Assembly (NCBI RefSeq): GCF_014384785.1
Contig: NZ_JACRSU010000002.1
Coordinates: 248,001 to 312,000, forward strand
Length of the DNA stretch: 64,000 nt
Direction of reading: 5' to 3'
Source of the DNA: Congzhengia minquanensis
Lineage (GTDB): Bacteria; Bacillota; Clostridia; UBA1381; UBA9506
Of this stretch, positions 1-9,424 are shown piece after piece (position 1 is the stretch's first letter; each line of letters begins with the position of its first letter). Made by a program: the position numbers and the translations under genes. The notes under the pieces are model-generated. The model made no database searches. It was not told the DNA's origin and saw only the letters and a program-made list of their open reading frames with translations.

Positions 1-1
1 G

Positions 2-559
2 TTGTCAGACCGTATAACACGGGTGGAAGGCGGCGCTTTTGTGGGCTGCGAAGCTTTAAAAACCATTACCGTGCCTGGAAGCGTTTATTATATCAGCAGC
101 GACGCGTTTTATAACTGTTTCGATTTAACAATTGTCGGCATTCCCGGCTCTTACGCCGAAACCTTTTCCAAAGAACATGATATTCCGTTTGACGGCTCTC
201 TTCCTGCTCCGGAAGAAATTATGGTGAGCGTTAACAGATCGCTTTTAACATTCGACCAGCCTCCGGTAATTGTGAACGACAGAACGCTGGTTCCCCTGCG
301 TGCAATCTTTGAGGCGTTGGGCGCGGTTGTTGACTGGGAGCCCACAACAAGAACGGTTACGGCGCGCCGGGACGATATTAACATCTCTTTGGTGGTCGAC
401 ACGAATATCATTAAGAAAAACGGCGCAGACATTGAAATTGATGTTCCCGCGCAGATTGTAGGAGACAGAACCATGGTGCCAGTACGTGCAATTTCGGAAT
501 CTTTGGGCGCCAGCGTCGATTGGGACCCGGCAACCAGAACCGTTTTGATCGACGACTAA
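2..559 (+). CDS. C-terminal part of an LRR_5 / copper-amine-oxidase-N stalk-domain surface protein (5' end outside window)
   Basis: The reading frame is open at the left edge, so only the last ~185 residues are visible and no start can be assigned. The first ~55 residues carry a BspA-type (LRR_5) leucine-rich repeat, with ALKTITVPGSV followed by DAFYNC. Residues ~70-185 hold two copies of the stalk-domain pattern found in copper amine oxidase N-terminal-like domains (NDRTLVPLRAIFEALGA...VDW and DRTMVPVRAISESLGASVDW). In Clostridia this domain usually sits at the end of secreted surface proteins and is not itself an oxidase. The likely role is an extracellular protein bound to the cell wall or to polymers; the ligand is unknown. 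The domain call is secure, the function is not. Confidence 0.75.
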   Translation: MSDRITRVEGGAFVGCEALKTITVPGSVYYISSDAFYNCFDLTIVGIPGSYAETFSKEHDIPFDGSLPAPEEIMVSVNRSLLTFDQPPVIVNDRTLVPLRAIFEALGAVVDWEPTTRTVTARRDDINISLVVDTNIIKKNGADIEIDVPAQIVGDRTMVPVRAISESLGASVDWDPATRTVLIDD

Positions 560-625
560 TATATTTACATCAGGTTTTTATGGACAACCAATATATTCAT
601 TAATAAAACAACGGAGGTAGTATTT

Positions 626-2437
626 ATGTCTAAAAGCGAATTAATCGGCGGTTATCCGGTAATCGGAATACGTCCGGCAATCGACGGCAGACGCGGCCCC
701 ATGAAGCTGCGCGAAAGCCTTGAAGACCAGACAATGGCGCTTGCCATGGCCGCAAAAAAACTTTTTGAAGAAAATCTTTGTTATTCAAACGGCGAGCCCG
801 TTAAGGTTATTGTAGCTGATTCTACCATCGGCCGCGCCCCTGAATCTGCTGCTTGCGCAGAAAAATTCCGCAAGGCCGGGGTTGATATTACATTAACCGT
901 TGCTGCTTGCTGGTGCTATGGATCTGAAACCATGGATATGGATCCCATGACGATTAAAGGCGTTTGGGGCTTTAACGGCACTGAACGGCCGGGTGCGGTT
1001 TATCTTGCTTCTGTTCTTGCAACCCACGCGCAAAAAGGCCTTCCTGCATTCGGCATTTACGGCCATGAAGTGCAGGACAGGGATGATGTTACAAACATTC
1101 CCGAAGACGTAAAAGAAAAGCTTCTCAGATTTGGCCGTGCCGCAGTGGCTGCTGCTACAATGCGCGGTAAATCCTATCTGCAAATTGGTTCCGTTTGTAT
1201 GGGTATCGGCGGTTCCATTATGGATCAGGCGTTTATGGAAGAATATTTAGGTCTTCGTGTGGAGTCAGTTGACGAGGTAGAAATTCTCCGCCGCATGGAA
1301 GAGGGCATTTACAATAAAGAAGAGTATGAAAAAGCCCTGGCCTGGACACGTGAAAATTGTAAAGAAGGCCGGGATGACAACCCGGATTTTGTAAAATTTA
1401 GCCGCGAAGAAAAAGACAAGCAGTGGGAATTTACCATTAAAATGTACTGCATCATCAAAGATTTGATGAAGGGCAACCCGAACCTTCCCGAAGGCTTTGA
1501 GGAAGAAATGGTTGGCCACAATGCAATTTGTGCCGGATTCCAGGGACAGCGCCAGTGGACAGACCATTGGCCTAACTGCGACTATCCGGAAGCCGTTTTA
1601 AACTCTTCTTTTGACTTTGAAGGTAAAAAAGAACCTATGATTTTAGCCACCGAAAACGATGTGTTAAATGGTTTGGGAATGTTGTTCTGCAAACTTCTCA
1701 CAAACCGTGCGCAGATTTTTGCCGATGTTCGTACATTCTGGTCTCCGGAAGCAACAAAGCGCGTTACCGGTTATGATTTGGAAGGACATGCAAAAGAAAA
1801 CGGCGGCATTATCCACCTGCTAAACTCTGGTGCTGCCTGCCTTGACGCCTGCGGCGAATGCACAGACGAGAACGGCAACGCCATTATGAAAAAATGGTGG
1901 GAAGTTACCGATGAAGATATTAAGAAGATGACCGACGCAACCGTTTGGTGTGAAGCAGGCTTTGATAACTTCCGTGGCGGCGGCTTCTCTTCTCACTTTA
2001 CAACAAGAGCGGAAATGCCTGTTACTATGATCCGACTCAATCTGGTAAAGGGCCTTGGACCCATGCTTCAGATTGCAGAAGGCTGGACAGTTAACCTTCC
2101 TGATGAAGTTTCCGACACGCTTATGGAACGCACAAATCCCACATGGCCGTGCACATGGTTTGCTCCGCGCTGCGACGGCAAAGAAGGCAGCCCATTTAAA
2201 ACAGCTTATGATGTTATGAACAACTGGGGCGCGAACCACGGTGCAATTTCTTACGGACATATTGGCGCAGACCTTATCACACTTTGCTCCATGCTCCGTA
2301 TTCCGGTTAGCATGCACAACGTGCCGGGCGACAAAATTTTCCGTCCTACCGCTTGGAATGCATTTGGTATGGACAAAGAAGGTGCAGACTACAGAGCCTG
2401 CGCAGCCTATGGCCCGATGTATAAAAATATCAGATAA
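626..2437 (+). CDS. fucI: L-fucose isomerase
   Basis: Cytosolic, Mn2+-dependent aldose-ketose isomerase converting L-fucose to L-fuculose. The 603 residues match the family's usual length (~590-605). Family landmarks are present end to end: the N-terminal [16 protein letters not shown], a mid-region ATENDVLNG segment carrying an acidic metal ligand, and the C-terminal [18 protein letters not shown] segment with the metal-binding histidine. The start follows a GGAGG ribosome site at 612-616. No fuculokinase, aldolase or permease is adjacent, so the rest of the fucose pathway must lie elsewhere. Some family members also act on D-arabinose. A clear terminator follows. Confidence 0.95.
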   Translation: MSKSELIGGYPVIGIRPAIDGRRGPMKLRESLEDQTMALAMAAKKLFEENLCYSNGEPVKVIVADSTIGRAPESAACAEKFRKAGVDITLTVAACWCYGSETMDMDPMTIKGVWGFNGTERPGAVYLASVLATHAQKGLPAFGIYGHEVQDRDDVTNIPEDVKEKLLRFGRAAVAAATMRGKSYLQIGSVCMGIGGSIMDQAFMEEYLGLRVESVDEVEILRRMEEGIYNKEEYEKALAWTRENCKEGRDDNPDFVKFSREEKDKQWEFTIKMYCIIKDLMKGNPNLPEGFEEEMVGHNAICAGFQGQRQWTDHWPNCDYPEAVLNSSFDFEGKKEPMILATENDVLNGLGMLFCKLLTNRAQIFADVRTFWSPEATKRVTGYDLEGHAKENGGIIHLLNSGAACLDACGECTDENGNAIMKKWWEVTDEDIKKMTDATVWCEAGFDNFRGGGFSSHFTTRAEMPVTMIRLNLVKGLGPMLQIAEGWTVNLPDEVSDTLMERTNPTWPCTWFAPRCDGKEGSPFKTAYDVMNNWGANHGAISYGHIGADLITLCSMLRIPVSMHNVPGDKIFRPTAWNAFGMDKEGADYRACAAYGPMYKNIR

Positions 2438-2452
2438 TTATTTGCATTTGAA

Positions 2453-2492
2453 AAGGGACGCCAAAACAGGCGTCCCTTATTTTTTGTTTTAT
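2453..2492 (+). terminator. Intrinsic terminator after fucI
   Basis: A perfect 10-bp stem (AAGGGACGCC, 2453-2462, with GGCGTCCCTT, 2469-2478) encloses a 6-nt loop and is followed by a T-rich run. It overlaps the 3' end of the convergent CPBP gene. Confidence 0.85.
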
Positions 2493-3163
2493 TTCATAAA
2501 GATATAAAGACCAATTGCATTAATTGCCAGGTTTGCCGCGGCATGGATTATATAGGAACCAAAAATGCTGCCGCATTTGTCCGTGACATAGTTAAATATC
2601 AGCCCACCGGCAAAAAGGCCCGCCATGCAAAGGAAAAATATTGGCAGCGTAAACCAGTTCATAATCATAGTGACATGATAAAGCGCAAACAAAACGGCAG
2701 AAAACAGATATGCATACTGCTTTGTGCCAATCTTTAAACCACCACGGAACACAAACCCGCGGAAAAAAAATTCTTCAAAAAATGCGTTTACAAAAATGAT
2801 ATTTAAAAACACTGCAGGAAAATTGCTTTTTGTAATGCCCTCATTTTTTAGTGATCCTAAAATCATCTGGTCGTCAAAAAATTGTCTTAAAAGAAAATAT
2901 CCCGTTAGAATAATTATAATTATACCCGCACCTACTGCAAAGGATAGGGCCATCATTTTTTTGCTTTTCACGGTTCCGAGATAACCTTTTACATTCGTAT
3001 GCTTTTTCTTTCCAAAAATAAGCGGTACAGCCAAAAACAGCGCGATTTTCAGCAATGTAGTATAAACATAGCCGTTTAGCGGCGTCAGCAGCAACAAACC
3101 GTATAACACACACACGGACAAAGATAACGCCGCGTGTGTGACCAATCCTTTTCTGTTTTCCAT
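2489..3163 (-). CDS. CPBP family intramembrane metalloprotease
   Basis: A 224-residue integral membrane protein of the CPBP/Abi (CAAX protease and bacteriocin-processing) family. The start is placed at ATG 3163, behind AAGGAGACG, because a longer frame to 3193 has no ribosome site. Several hydrophobic segments are visible. Motif 1 appears as EEFFFRGFVF (EExxxR), motif 2 as the histidine in LYHVTMIMN, and a third conserved region as HAAANLAINA. Glutamates and histidines of this family are thought to bind a metal inside the membrane. Members act in peptide processing, bacteriocin self-immunity or prenyl-protein processing. The substrate cannot be inferred here, since neighbours are fucI (convergent) and an SSB-like gene. 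Confidence 0.85.
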   Translation of the reverse strand: MENRKGLVTHAALSLSVCVLYGLLLLTPLNGYVYTTLLKIALFLAVPLIFGKKKHTNVKGYLGTVKSKKMMALSFAVGAGIIIIILTGYFLLRQFFDDQMILGSLKNEGITKSNFPAVFLNIIFVNAFFEEFFFRGFVFRGGLKIGTKQYAYLFSAVLFALYHVTMIMNWFTLPIFFLCMAGLFAGGLIFNYVTDKCGSIFGSYIIHAAANLAINAIGLYIFMK

Positions 3164-3224
3164 GTAGCGTCTCCTTCGTATTTTTAAAAGCATTTTATCT
3201 TAAAATTGTTTATTTGTCAATGGC

Positions 3225-3253
3225 AAAAAGCGCGCAGGCAAACCTGCACGCTT
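3225..3253 (-). terminator. Intrinsic terminator after the SSB-like gene
   Basis: On the minus strand AAGCGTGCAGG pairs with CCTGCGCGCTT (one G-U pair) around a TTTG loop, followed by five Ts. It starts five bases after the stop codon. Confidence 0.8.
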
Positions 3254-3257
3254 AATT

Positions 3258-3899
3258 TTAAAGTTCTTCTTGTGTTTCCACATCTTTCACCGCTTCTAAT
3301 TTGCTGACAGAAACCTCATATGCTGTTTTGGTTACGGTTTCATCTTCAGAAACCCGTTTTTGATATTCACGGGACTGCATCCGTCCCCAAATTTTGATAT
3401 TTGCACCAACGGCAAGGGTGTTTACAAACTTTGCGTTTCTGCCCCAGGCAATGCAGGGGATATAATCCGATTTATTATAGGCGCGGTTAACCGCAACCAA
3501 TATGTCTGCAATTTCCCTGCCAAACGGTGTAACCCTGTAGACCACCGGCTTACATATGTATCCGTTTAAATAAATTTCGTTTTCACATTTTTCGCAGTCG
3601 TCCGAAATGCGCAAATCCCGTGCAAAAAGGGTTAAAATCAGCTTGCTGCCTTCCCCGCTGTAATTATTGTAAGAACGAAACTGTCCGGTAACCTCCACCT
3701 TTGTCCCCGCCGGTATTTCAACATCTGCCAAAATCCGTTCAGAAATGGTAACAACGATTGTATCTTTATTTTCCGACAGCCTGTCGGACATTATGATAAA
3801 CCTGTAAAAGCCCTCGGTGTGCACCTCGTGACTGAATTCTAAATCACTTGCCACATACCCCACAATTCTTGCTTCATTATCCTCCGCGCAATTTAACAT
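3258..3899 (-). CDS. SSB-like single-stranded DNA-binding protein with two OB folds
   Basis: A 213-residue protein. Residues ~105-200 resemble an SSB/PriB OB fold: a short Cys-containing entry, GYICKPVVYRVTPFGREIAD, then IPCIAWGRNAKFVNTLAVG and IKIWGRMQSREYQKR, which is the classical SSB strand pattern. Residues ~1-95 look like a second, more divergent OB fold. There is no acidic DDDIPF-type tip, so it is unlikely to be the main replicative SSB. It lies downstream of mutS on the same strand, and a role in repair or recombination is plausible but not shown. A hairpin of AGAACAAAA/TTTTGTTCT at 3959-3985 lies between mutS and this gene. Confidence 0.75.
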   Translation of the reverse strand: MLNCAEDNEARIVGYVASDLEFSHEVHTEGFYRFIIMSDRLSENKDTIVVTISERILADVEIPAGTKVEVTGQFRSYNNYSGEGSKLILTLFARDLRISDDCEKCENEIYLNGYICKPVVYRVTPFGREIADILVAVNRAYNKSDYIPCIAWGRNAKFVNTLAVGANIKIWGRMQSREYQKRVSEDETVTKTAYEVSVSKLEAVKDVETQEEL

Positions 3900-3984
3900 A
3901 CCGTATTTCTCCCTTCAAGTATTGATGTACGGTACATTATATGGGCAGATGATTCATTTAGAACAAAAAATTTTCGTTTTGTTC

Positions 3985-6582
3985 TTATTCATTTGCAATT
4001 TTCACCAGCTCATAAAGCTTGTTGAGCGCTTCTATAGGGGTTAGAGTGGTCACATCAAGGCCGGAAAGCTCTTCCGCTAAACGGTTATTCTTAATGTCGG
4101 TAAAACCAATTTGAAAGTCTGTGTTTTCCTCCTGTGGCTGCTTGGAAACGCCGCTTACGTCGGCTTCCTTCGCGTCAATTTTTGCTAAAATTTCTTTTGC
4201 ACGGGAAACCACCTCTTTTGGCAGACCCGCTAAGGCGCTGACTTCAATTCCATAACTTTCATCCGCTCCGCCTTTCACAATCCTCCTTAAAAAGATGATG
4301 TCGTCTCCCCGCTTTTTGCAGGCAATACAATAGTTTTTCACGCCATCTAGCTTGTTTTCCAGCTCCGTCAGTTCATGATAGTGTGTGGCAAACAGCGTGC
4401 GTGCGCCGATTTTTTTCTTGTTCGCAATATACTCTGAAACCGCCCAAGCAATCGACAATCCGTCGTAGGTGCTGGTTCCCCGGCCAATTTCGTCTAACAC
4501 CAGCAGGCTCCGTTTTGTTGCGTGCTTTAAAATTTGCGCCACCTCGGTCATCTCCACCATAAAGGTACTCTGCCCTGCAGACAAGTCGTCCGACGCGCCA
4601 ACACGGGTAAAAATTTTGTCGCACACGCCAATGCGGCAGCTCTCTGCCGGAACAAAACTTCCAATTTGCGCCATCAGCACAATCACCGCCACCTGGCGCA
4701 TATAGGTAGACTTTCCCGCCATGTTGGGGCCGGTTATAATTAACATCCGGTTGTCGCCGCAGTCTAACGACGTGTCGTTGGGCACAAAAAGCGCATCGTC
4801 CAGCATTTTTTCCACCACTGGGTGCCTGCCGCCTTTAATTTCAATTTTATCCGAAGCGTCAACACAGGGCATCGTGTAGCCGTTTTTCACTGCCACCTCA
4901 GAAAGCGAACAAATCACATCAAGATGTGCAACAACTGAGGCCGATGTCTGAATTCTTGCCGCCGCCTCGGCTACCTTGTCGCGAATACCGCAAAACAGCT
5001 CATATTCCCTTGCTTTTAAAAATTCCGAAGCGCCCAAAACTTTTGTTTCTAATTCTTTCAGTTCCTCTGTGATATACCGCTCTCCATTTGTGAGCGTCTG
5101 TTTTCTGATATACCTGTCCGGCACGCTGTCCCGGTAGGATTTTGAAACCTCTATGTAATAGCCGAACACCCGGTTATAGCCCGTACGCAGGGTTTTAATG
5201 CCGGTGAGTTCCTTTTCCCGCGCTTCAATTTTCGCAATTTCCGACTGCCCATTTTCCGCCAGATTACGAAATTCGTCTACCTGGCTGTCGTAACCCGTTT
5301 TAATAATTCCGCCGTCTTTTAGCGAAATCGGCGTGTCCTCCTCTGTTATAGCGGCGTCTATCAGCTCTGCAATGTCCTCTAACGTATCAATCCGTTCATA
5401 CATCTGGCGGAACAGCGGCGCTTTCAGACCAGACAGCAAAAACTCCACCTGTGGCAGGTTTTGCAGCGACTGTTTTAAAGAAATCATTTCTTTTGGCGAC
5501 GCACTTTTGCAGGAGATTTTTCCCAGCAGACGCTCAATGTCGTAAATCCCTTCCAAAACCTCCATTGCCTGCTCCCTTTTATCTGTAGCCTCAAACAGCT
5601 CCGACACAGCATAATGCCGTTTTGCAATTTGTGCACAGTCAATCAGAGGCTTTTCCACAAAAGAGCGCATCAGCCTGCCGCCCATGGCGGTTTTTGTTTT
5701 GTCCAGCACCCACAACAAAGAACCTTTTTTCGCCTTGCTCCGCATGGTTTCGGTAATTTCCAAGTTCCTCCGGGTAAAAATGTCAATGTCCATAAACTCA
5801 TTTTCACTGTAGGCACTGACGCGCTTTATATGGCCAATCTGCATTTTCTGCGTCTCTTCAAAATGCATTAAAATCATGCCCAGCGCATTTACCGTGAAGT
5901 AGTCCTCCGAAAGATGCAGCTCTGACAAGTCGGTGATATGAAACCACTGGTAAATCAAGTGTTCGCAGCTGTCGCGAGTAGGCTCGGCTGAAATCATTTC
6001 AAGCGATGCGTTAAACCGGTACCTAAGCTCGTCCCGCAGCTTGGTATTTTTAAAAACCTCGCTGCTTACCACAATTTCGGTGGGGCTATACCGCGCAATT
6101 TCGTCAATCAAACGCTGCCGTCCGCTGACGCTGGTAACAAATACCTCGCCTGTGGTTAAATCGGAAAATGCTGCGCCAAAGGTTGTTTTGTGGCCATAAA
6201 CCGCGCAGAGAAAGTTGTTCTTTTTTTCGTCCAGCATTTTCGAGTTGATCACCGTTCCGGGGGTAACAACACGAATTACATCCCGCTTTACAATCCCCTT
6301 GGCCGTGGCAGGATCTTCTAACTGTTCACAAATCGCCACCTTGTAGCCCTTTGCAATCAGCTTATCGATGTAAGCGTCCGCCGCATGATACGGCACGCCG
6401 CACATCGGGTTTTTCTCCCCATCCTCCCCTTTGGAACGGCTGGTCAGCGCTATTTCTAATTCTCTTGACGCTAAAATAGCGTCGTCTAAAAACATTTCAT
6501 AAAAATCACCCATCCGAAAGAACAAAATGGAGTCAGGGTAGTTCTTTTTCACGTCCAAATATTGGCGCATCATTGGTGTCAT
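3985..6582 (-). CDS. mutS: DNA mismatch repair protein MutS
   Basis: Recognises mismatches and small loops and starts mismatch repair. The start is at ATG 6582, behind AGGAGGGG; upstream residues of the longer frame have no ribosome site. The protein has 865 residues, normal for MutS1. The mismatch-reading motif GDFYEMF lies near residue 30, the Walker A GPNMAGKST near 605, Walker B and D-loop DEIGRGTST near 680, and the family ATHYHELTEL after that. The C-terminal region ends with the usual helical dimer or tetramer tail. mutL, which normally follows mutS in Clostridia, is absent; an SSB-like gene is there instead. Upstream are ylbF and miaB on the same strand, a common clostridial arrangement. 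Confidence 0.97.
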   Translation of the reverse strand: MTPMMRQYLDVKKNYPDSILFFRMGDFYEMFLDDAILASRELEIALTSRSKGEDGEKNPMCGVPYHAADAYIDKLIAKGYKVAICEQLEDPATAKGIVKRDVIRVVTPGTVINSKMLDEKKNNFLCAVYGHKTTFGAAFSDLTTGEVFVTSVSGRQRLIDEIARYSPTEIVVSSEVFKNTKLRDELRYRFNASLEMISAEPTRDSCEHLIYQWFHITDLSELHLSEDYFTVNALGMILMHFEETQKMQIGHIKRVSAYSENEFMDIDIFTRRNLEITETMRSKAKKGSLLWVLDKTKTAMGGRLMRSFVEKPLIDCAQIAKRHYAVSELFEATDKREQAMEVLEGIYDIERLLGKISCKSASPKEMISLKQSLQNLPQVEFLLSGLKAPLFRQMYERIDTLEDIAELIDAAITEEDTPISLKDGGIIKTGYDSQVDEFRNLAENGQSEIAKIEAREKELTGIKTLRTGYNRVFGYYIEVSKSYRDSVPDRYIRKQTLTNGERYITEELKELETKVLGASEFLKAREYELFCGIRDKVAEAAARIQTSASVVAHLDVICSLSEVAVKNGYTMPCVDASDKIEIKGGRHPVVEKMLDDALFVPNDTSLDCGDNRMLIITGPNMAGKSTYMRQVAVIVLMAQIGSFVPAESCRIGVCDKIFTRVGASDDLSAGQSTFMVEMTEVAQILKHATKRSLLVLDEIGRGTSTYDGLSIAWAVSEYIANKKKIGARTLFATHYHELTELENKLDGVKNYCIACKKRGDDIIFLRRIVKGGADESYGIEVSALAGLPKEVVSRAKEILAKIDAKEADVSGVSKQPQEENTDFQIGFTDIKNNRLAEELSGLDVTTLTPIEALNKLYELVKIANE

Positions 6583-6602
6583 ATAATAACCCCTCCTATT
6601 TG

Positions 6603-7007
6603 TTAGTGGCATCCCCCGCAGGAGCCGCAGTTGCCAGAGCAGCCGCCCTCAGAAGCCAGCTCCTGCTCCTCGCCCTGAATGCAGAACGAAATAATTGAAT
6701 TTACTTTTTTAATAATATCGTTAAAATTTGACTTTGCTTCTAAATATTCCTTCACGGTTTTGTTTGCCATCAGCTTGTCCATGCTTTTTTTCATCTCGCT
6801 CTGAAAAAGCTTTAAGCTCTCCGGCGTCATTCCCGTTTCTTTCGCTTTTACGGTCATTTTCGCCCGCTCCGCTTCATATTCGTTCATCACCCGCTGGGCC
6901 TCTTCATCCTCATAAAATATTTTTTCCATCTCGTGGAACACTTTCATTTCTTCGGAATCTGCGATTGCCTGGCCCAAATTCTGTGCCATTTCTAAAATAT
7001 CGTTCAT
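6603..7007 (-). CDS. ylbF: YlbF/YmcA (RicF-like) family regulator
   Basis: A 134-residue, mostly helical protein. I place the start at ATG 7007 (MNDILEMAQNLG), since the longer frame has no good ribosome site. The YlbF fold is visible as a charged helical stretch (EMKVFHEMEKIFYEDEEA...). In Bacillus, YlbF forms the RicAFT complex with YmcA and YaaT, which carries Fe-S clusters and affects RNase Y-dependent RNA maturation and development. The protein ends in a cysteine-rich tail, CSGNCGSCGGCH, which could hold metal or an Fe-S cluster. It overlaps neither neighbour but sits 20 bases before mutS and 25 bases after miaB, so it is probably co-transcribed with both. Confidence 0.85.
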   Translation of the reverse strand: MNDILEMAQNLGQAIADSEEMKVFHEMEKIFYEDEEAQRVMNEYEAERAKMTVKAKETGMTPESLKLFQSEMKKSMDKLMANKTVKEYLEAKSNFNDIIKKVNSIISFCIQGEEQELASEGGCSGNCGSCGGCH

Positions 7008-7032
7008 ATCTTTCTGCCTTTCTGTTATAGGT

Positions 7033-8448
7033 TTAAACACGTTCCCCTGTCAGGGACCATGTGCTTATTTTCGTTATTTTCACGTGAACAAAATCGCCGG
7101 CTGAAAGCGCGTCGTCTTTGGGAAAGTTCACAATCTTTCCGCCGCTTGTTCTGCCGCACATCATAGTTTCGTTCGTTTTGCTTAAACCTTCAACCATAAT
7201 TTCAACGGTCTTTCCGTCATAGGTTTCATTAATTTCCCGGGAAATTTTGTTCTGAACGTCTAACAATTCGTCAAAATGCTTATGCTTTAAATCCTCCGGC
7301 ACCTGATTTGGCATTTTGGCCGCCGGCGTTCCCTCCCGCTTGGAATAGATAAACGAAAACACGCTGTCAAACCGCACGCGCTTTAACACATCAATCGTTT
7401 CGTTAAAATCCTCTTTTGATTCGCCGGGAAACCCAACAATAATGTCGGTGGTAAACACGGCGTTTGGCATTGCCGTCCGAATTCTCTCCACTAAATGGAT
7501 GTAGCCTTCTTTTGTATAACGCCTGTTCATCTTCTCTAAAATTCTGTCGCTGCCCGCCTGAAATGGCAAATGGATTTGGTCGCACAGCTTTTTCACCTTT
7601 GGCAAGGTTTCAATCAGCTTGTCCGTCATGTCCTTCGGGTGGGAAGTCATAAACCGGATCCTGCGTATGCCGGAAACCTTATCTGCCAGCAAGAGCAAAT
7701 CTGCAAAGTCAACATTTCGGTCTAAATCCTTGCCATAAGAGTTCACGTTTTGACCCAAAAGGGTAATTTCTTTCACACCGTTTTGTGCTAAGCTTTTAAT
7801 TTCCTCTAAAATTTTCTCCGGCTCGCGGCTCCTCTCCCTGCCCCGCACATAAGGCACAATGCAGTATGAGCAAAAGTTGTTGCAGCCATACATAATTGAA
7901 ACCCATGCGCTGGCGGTGTTTTCCCTGTATACGGGAATGTCCTCGGCAATTCTTCCCTCGCTGTCAATCAGGCTAATCACACGCTCATTTTTGCACACGG
8001 CTTTATATAGAATTTCGGGGAACTGGTACAGCGAGTGTGTTCCGAAAATCACCGACACATGCTTATATTTCGACTTCAGCTTTTTCACCATGTGCTCCTG
8101 CTGCATCATACATCCACAAATGCCGACAATTAAGTCAGGCCGCCTTGCTTTTAAGTGCTTTAGCGCCCCCACGTTGCCCAAAACGCGCATTTCAGCGCCC
8201 TCCCGCACCGCACAAGTGTTAAACAAAATAAAGTCCGCGTCCTCCCGGCTGTCAGTAAAGGCAAAGCCCATTTCAGACAGCATGCCCTTAATGCGCTCGG
8301 AATCGTTTTCATTTTGCTGACAGCCATAGGTTTCCACAAGCGCTTTTGGCGTTTTGCCTTTTTCAGCATACAGCCCGCGTACCTGCTGCACAAATTCTTT
8401 CTGCCGTTTTAATTCCTCTTCCGAAACGAAAACATCTTTTCTCTGCAT
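7033..8448 (-). CDS. miaB: tRNA-2-methylthio-N6-dimethylallyladenosine synthase MiaB
   Basis: Radical SAM methylthiotransferase that adds a 2-methylthio group to i6A37 of tRNAs reading UNN codons. The 471 residues contain three domains: the N-terminal UPF0004 domain with three cysteines (YGCQQN, NTCAVR, GCM), a radical SAM domain with CNNFCSYC (CxxxCxxC), and a C-terminal TRAM-like domain. The sequence ends STWSLTGERV. The long N-terminal part before the first cysteine fits MiaB better than its relatives MtaB or RimO. The gene heads a same-strand run miaB-ylbF-mutS. Confidence 0.95.
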   Translation of the reverse strand: MQRKDVFVSEEELKRQKEFVQQVRGLYAEKGKTPKALVETYGCQQNENDSERIKGMLSEMGFAFTDSREDADFILFNTCAVREGAEMRVLGNVGALKHLKARRPDLIVGICGCMMQQEHMVKKLKSKYKHVSVIFGTHSLYQFPEILYKAVCKNERVISLIDSEGRIAEDIPVYRENTASAWVSIMYGCNNFCSYCIVPYVRGRERSREPEKILEEIKSLAQNGVKEITLLGQNVNSYGKDLDRNVDFADLLLLADKVSGIRRIRFMTSHPKDMTDKLIETLPKVKKLCDQIHLPFQAGSDRILEKMNRRYTKEGYIHLVERIRTAMPNAVFTTDIIVGFPGESKEDFNETIDVLKRVRFDSVFSFIYSKREGTPAAKMPNQVPEDLKHKHFDELLDVQNKISREINETYDGKTVEIMVEGLSKTNETMMCGRTSGGKIVNFPKDDALSAGDFVHVKITKISTWSLTGERV

Positions 8449-8471
8449 CTATGATAAACTCCTTTACTATT

Positions 8472-9413
8472 TTACGCCATAATTCGTTCCATTATGTAGT
8501 AGATCAGCGGCAGTGTCAAAAGACTTAAAAGCGTTGAAAAAAAGATATACTCCGCAGCATATTTTTCGTCGGAGCCCGCTTCCATTGCCACAATAGACGC
8601 AACAGTCTGCGCCGGCATTGCAATTTCTAAAACCACTGCGCCAATGGTAACAGGATTTAAGCCAAAATGCACAAACAGCATGCTGACCAGCACTGGCACA
8701 ATCACCATTTTAATGAGCGCCGGCGCAATCATAGACACGCGCTTGTAAAGGCTTTTAATGTCAATGGTCGCCAGCGTCATGCCGATGAACAGCATGGACA
8801 TGTAAGTGGTGCAAGAGCCGATTCCGGTAAACGCGTCGTTTAAAACCGGCGGAAGCTTAACGCCGAAAAATAAAAGGGGAATTCCAATTAAAAACGCCAC
8901 GGTGTTGGGATTAACCAATTTTTTTAAAGCCTGTCTGCCTACCAGCGAACCGCCGGAACGGTTGATTAAATAGACGCCTGCCGTCCAAAAAACAGCGTCG
9001 TTCACCATACCGTAAATCACCGCATAAAAAAGACCCTCCGTTCCAAAAACCGCAAGGGCAACAGGATAGCCCAAAAAGCCCACGTTGCCGCTTCCGCTCA
9101 AAACCGCATGGAGGGTTTTTGTAGGTTCCTTTAAACGGAAAAGGTTTGCCGTGCCAAGGCCTAAAAAATATAAAACCGTCATCACCACCACGGCGGAAAC
9201 TGCCGCAACCGCTGCATTCATTGCCGTGTCGCCGCTTAAATCTTTTGACAAAAGCGACGTAATAATCATCAGCGGCAGCGTAACCTTAATAATGATTTTC
9301 GACAGCACATTTCGCATATCTGCCGAAAGATATCCTGCTTTAACAGACACAAACCCGATTAAAATTGCAATAAACAGCTTAACAATCGGGTCTATGATCA
9401 CTGACATATCCAT
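8472..9413 (-). CDS. AEC (auxin efflux carrier) family transporter
   Basis: A 313-residue integral membrane protein with about ten hydrophobic segments. The N-terminal half ends in a linker, and the C-terminal half contains GIAMPAQTVASIVAMEAGSD, which is characteristic of AEC/PIN-like carriers. Bacterial members move small carboxylates such as malate or amino-acid-related acids, but the substrate cannot be read from sequence. The start at ATG 9413 follows AGGTGG. It lies 23 bases upstream of miaB on the same strand, without obvious functional connection. Confidence 0.85.
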   Translation of the reverse strand: MDMSVIIDPIVKLFIAILIGFVSVKAGYLSADMRNVLSKIIIKVTLPLMIITSLLSKDLSGDTAMNAAVAAVSAVVVMTVLYFLGLGTANLFRLKEPTKTLHAVLSGSGNVGFLGYPVALAVFGTEGLFYAVIYGMVNDAVFWTAGVYLINRSGGSLVGRQALKKLVNPNTVAFLIGIPLLFFGVKLPPVLNDAFTGIGSCTTYMSMLFIGMTLATIDIKSLYKRVSMIAPALIKMVIVPVLVSMLFVHFGLNPVTIGAVVLEIAMPAQTVASIVAMEAGSDEKYAAEYIFFSTLLSLLTLPLIYYIMERIMA

Positions 9414-9424
9414 CGTATAACCAC

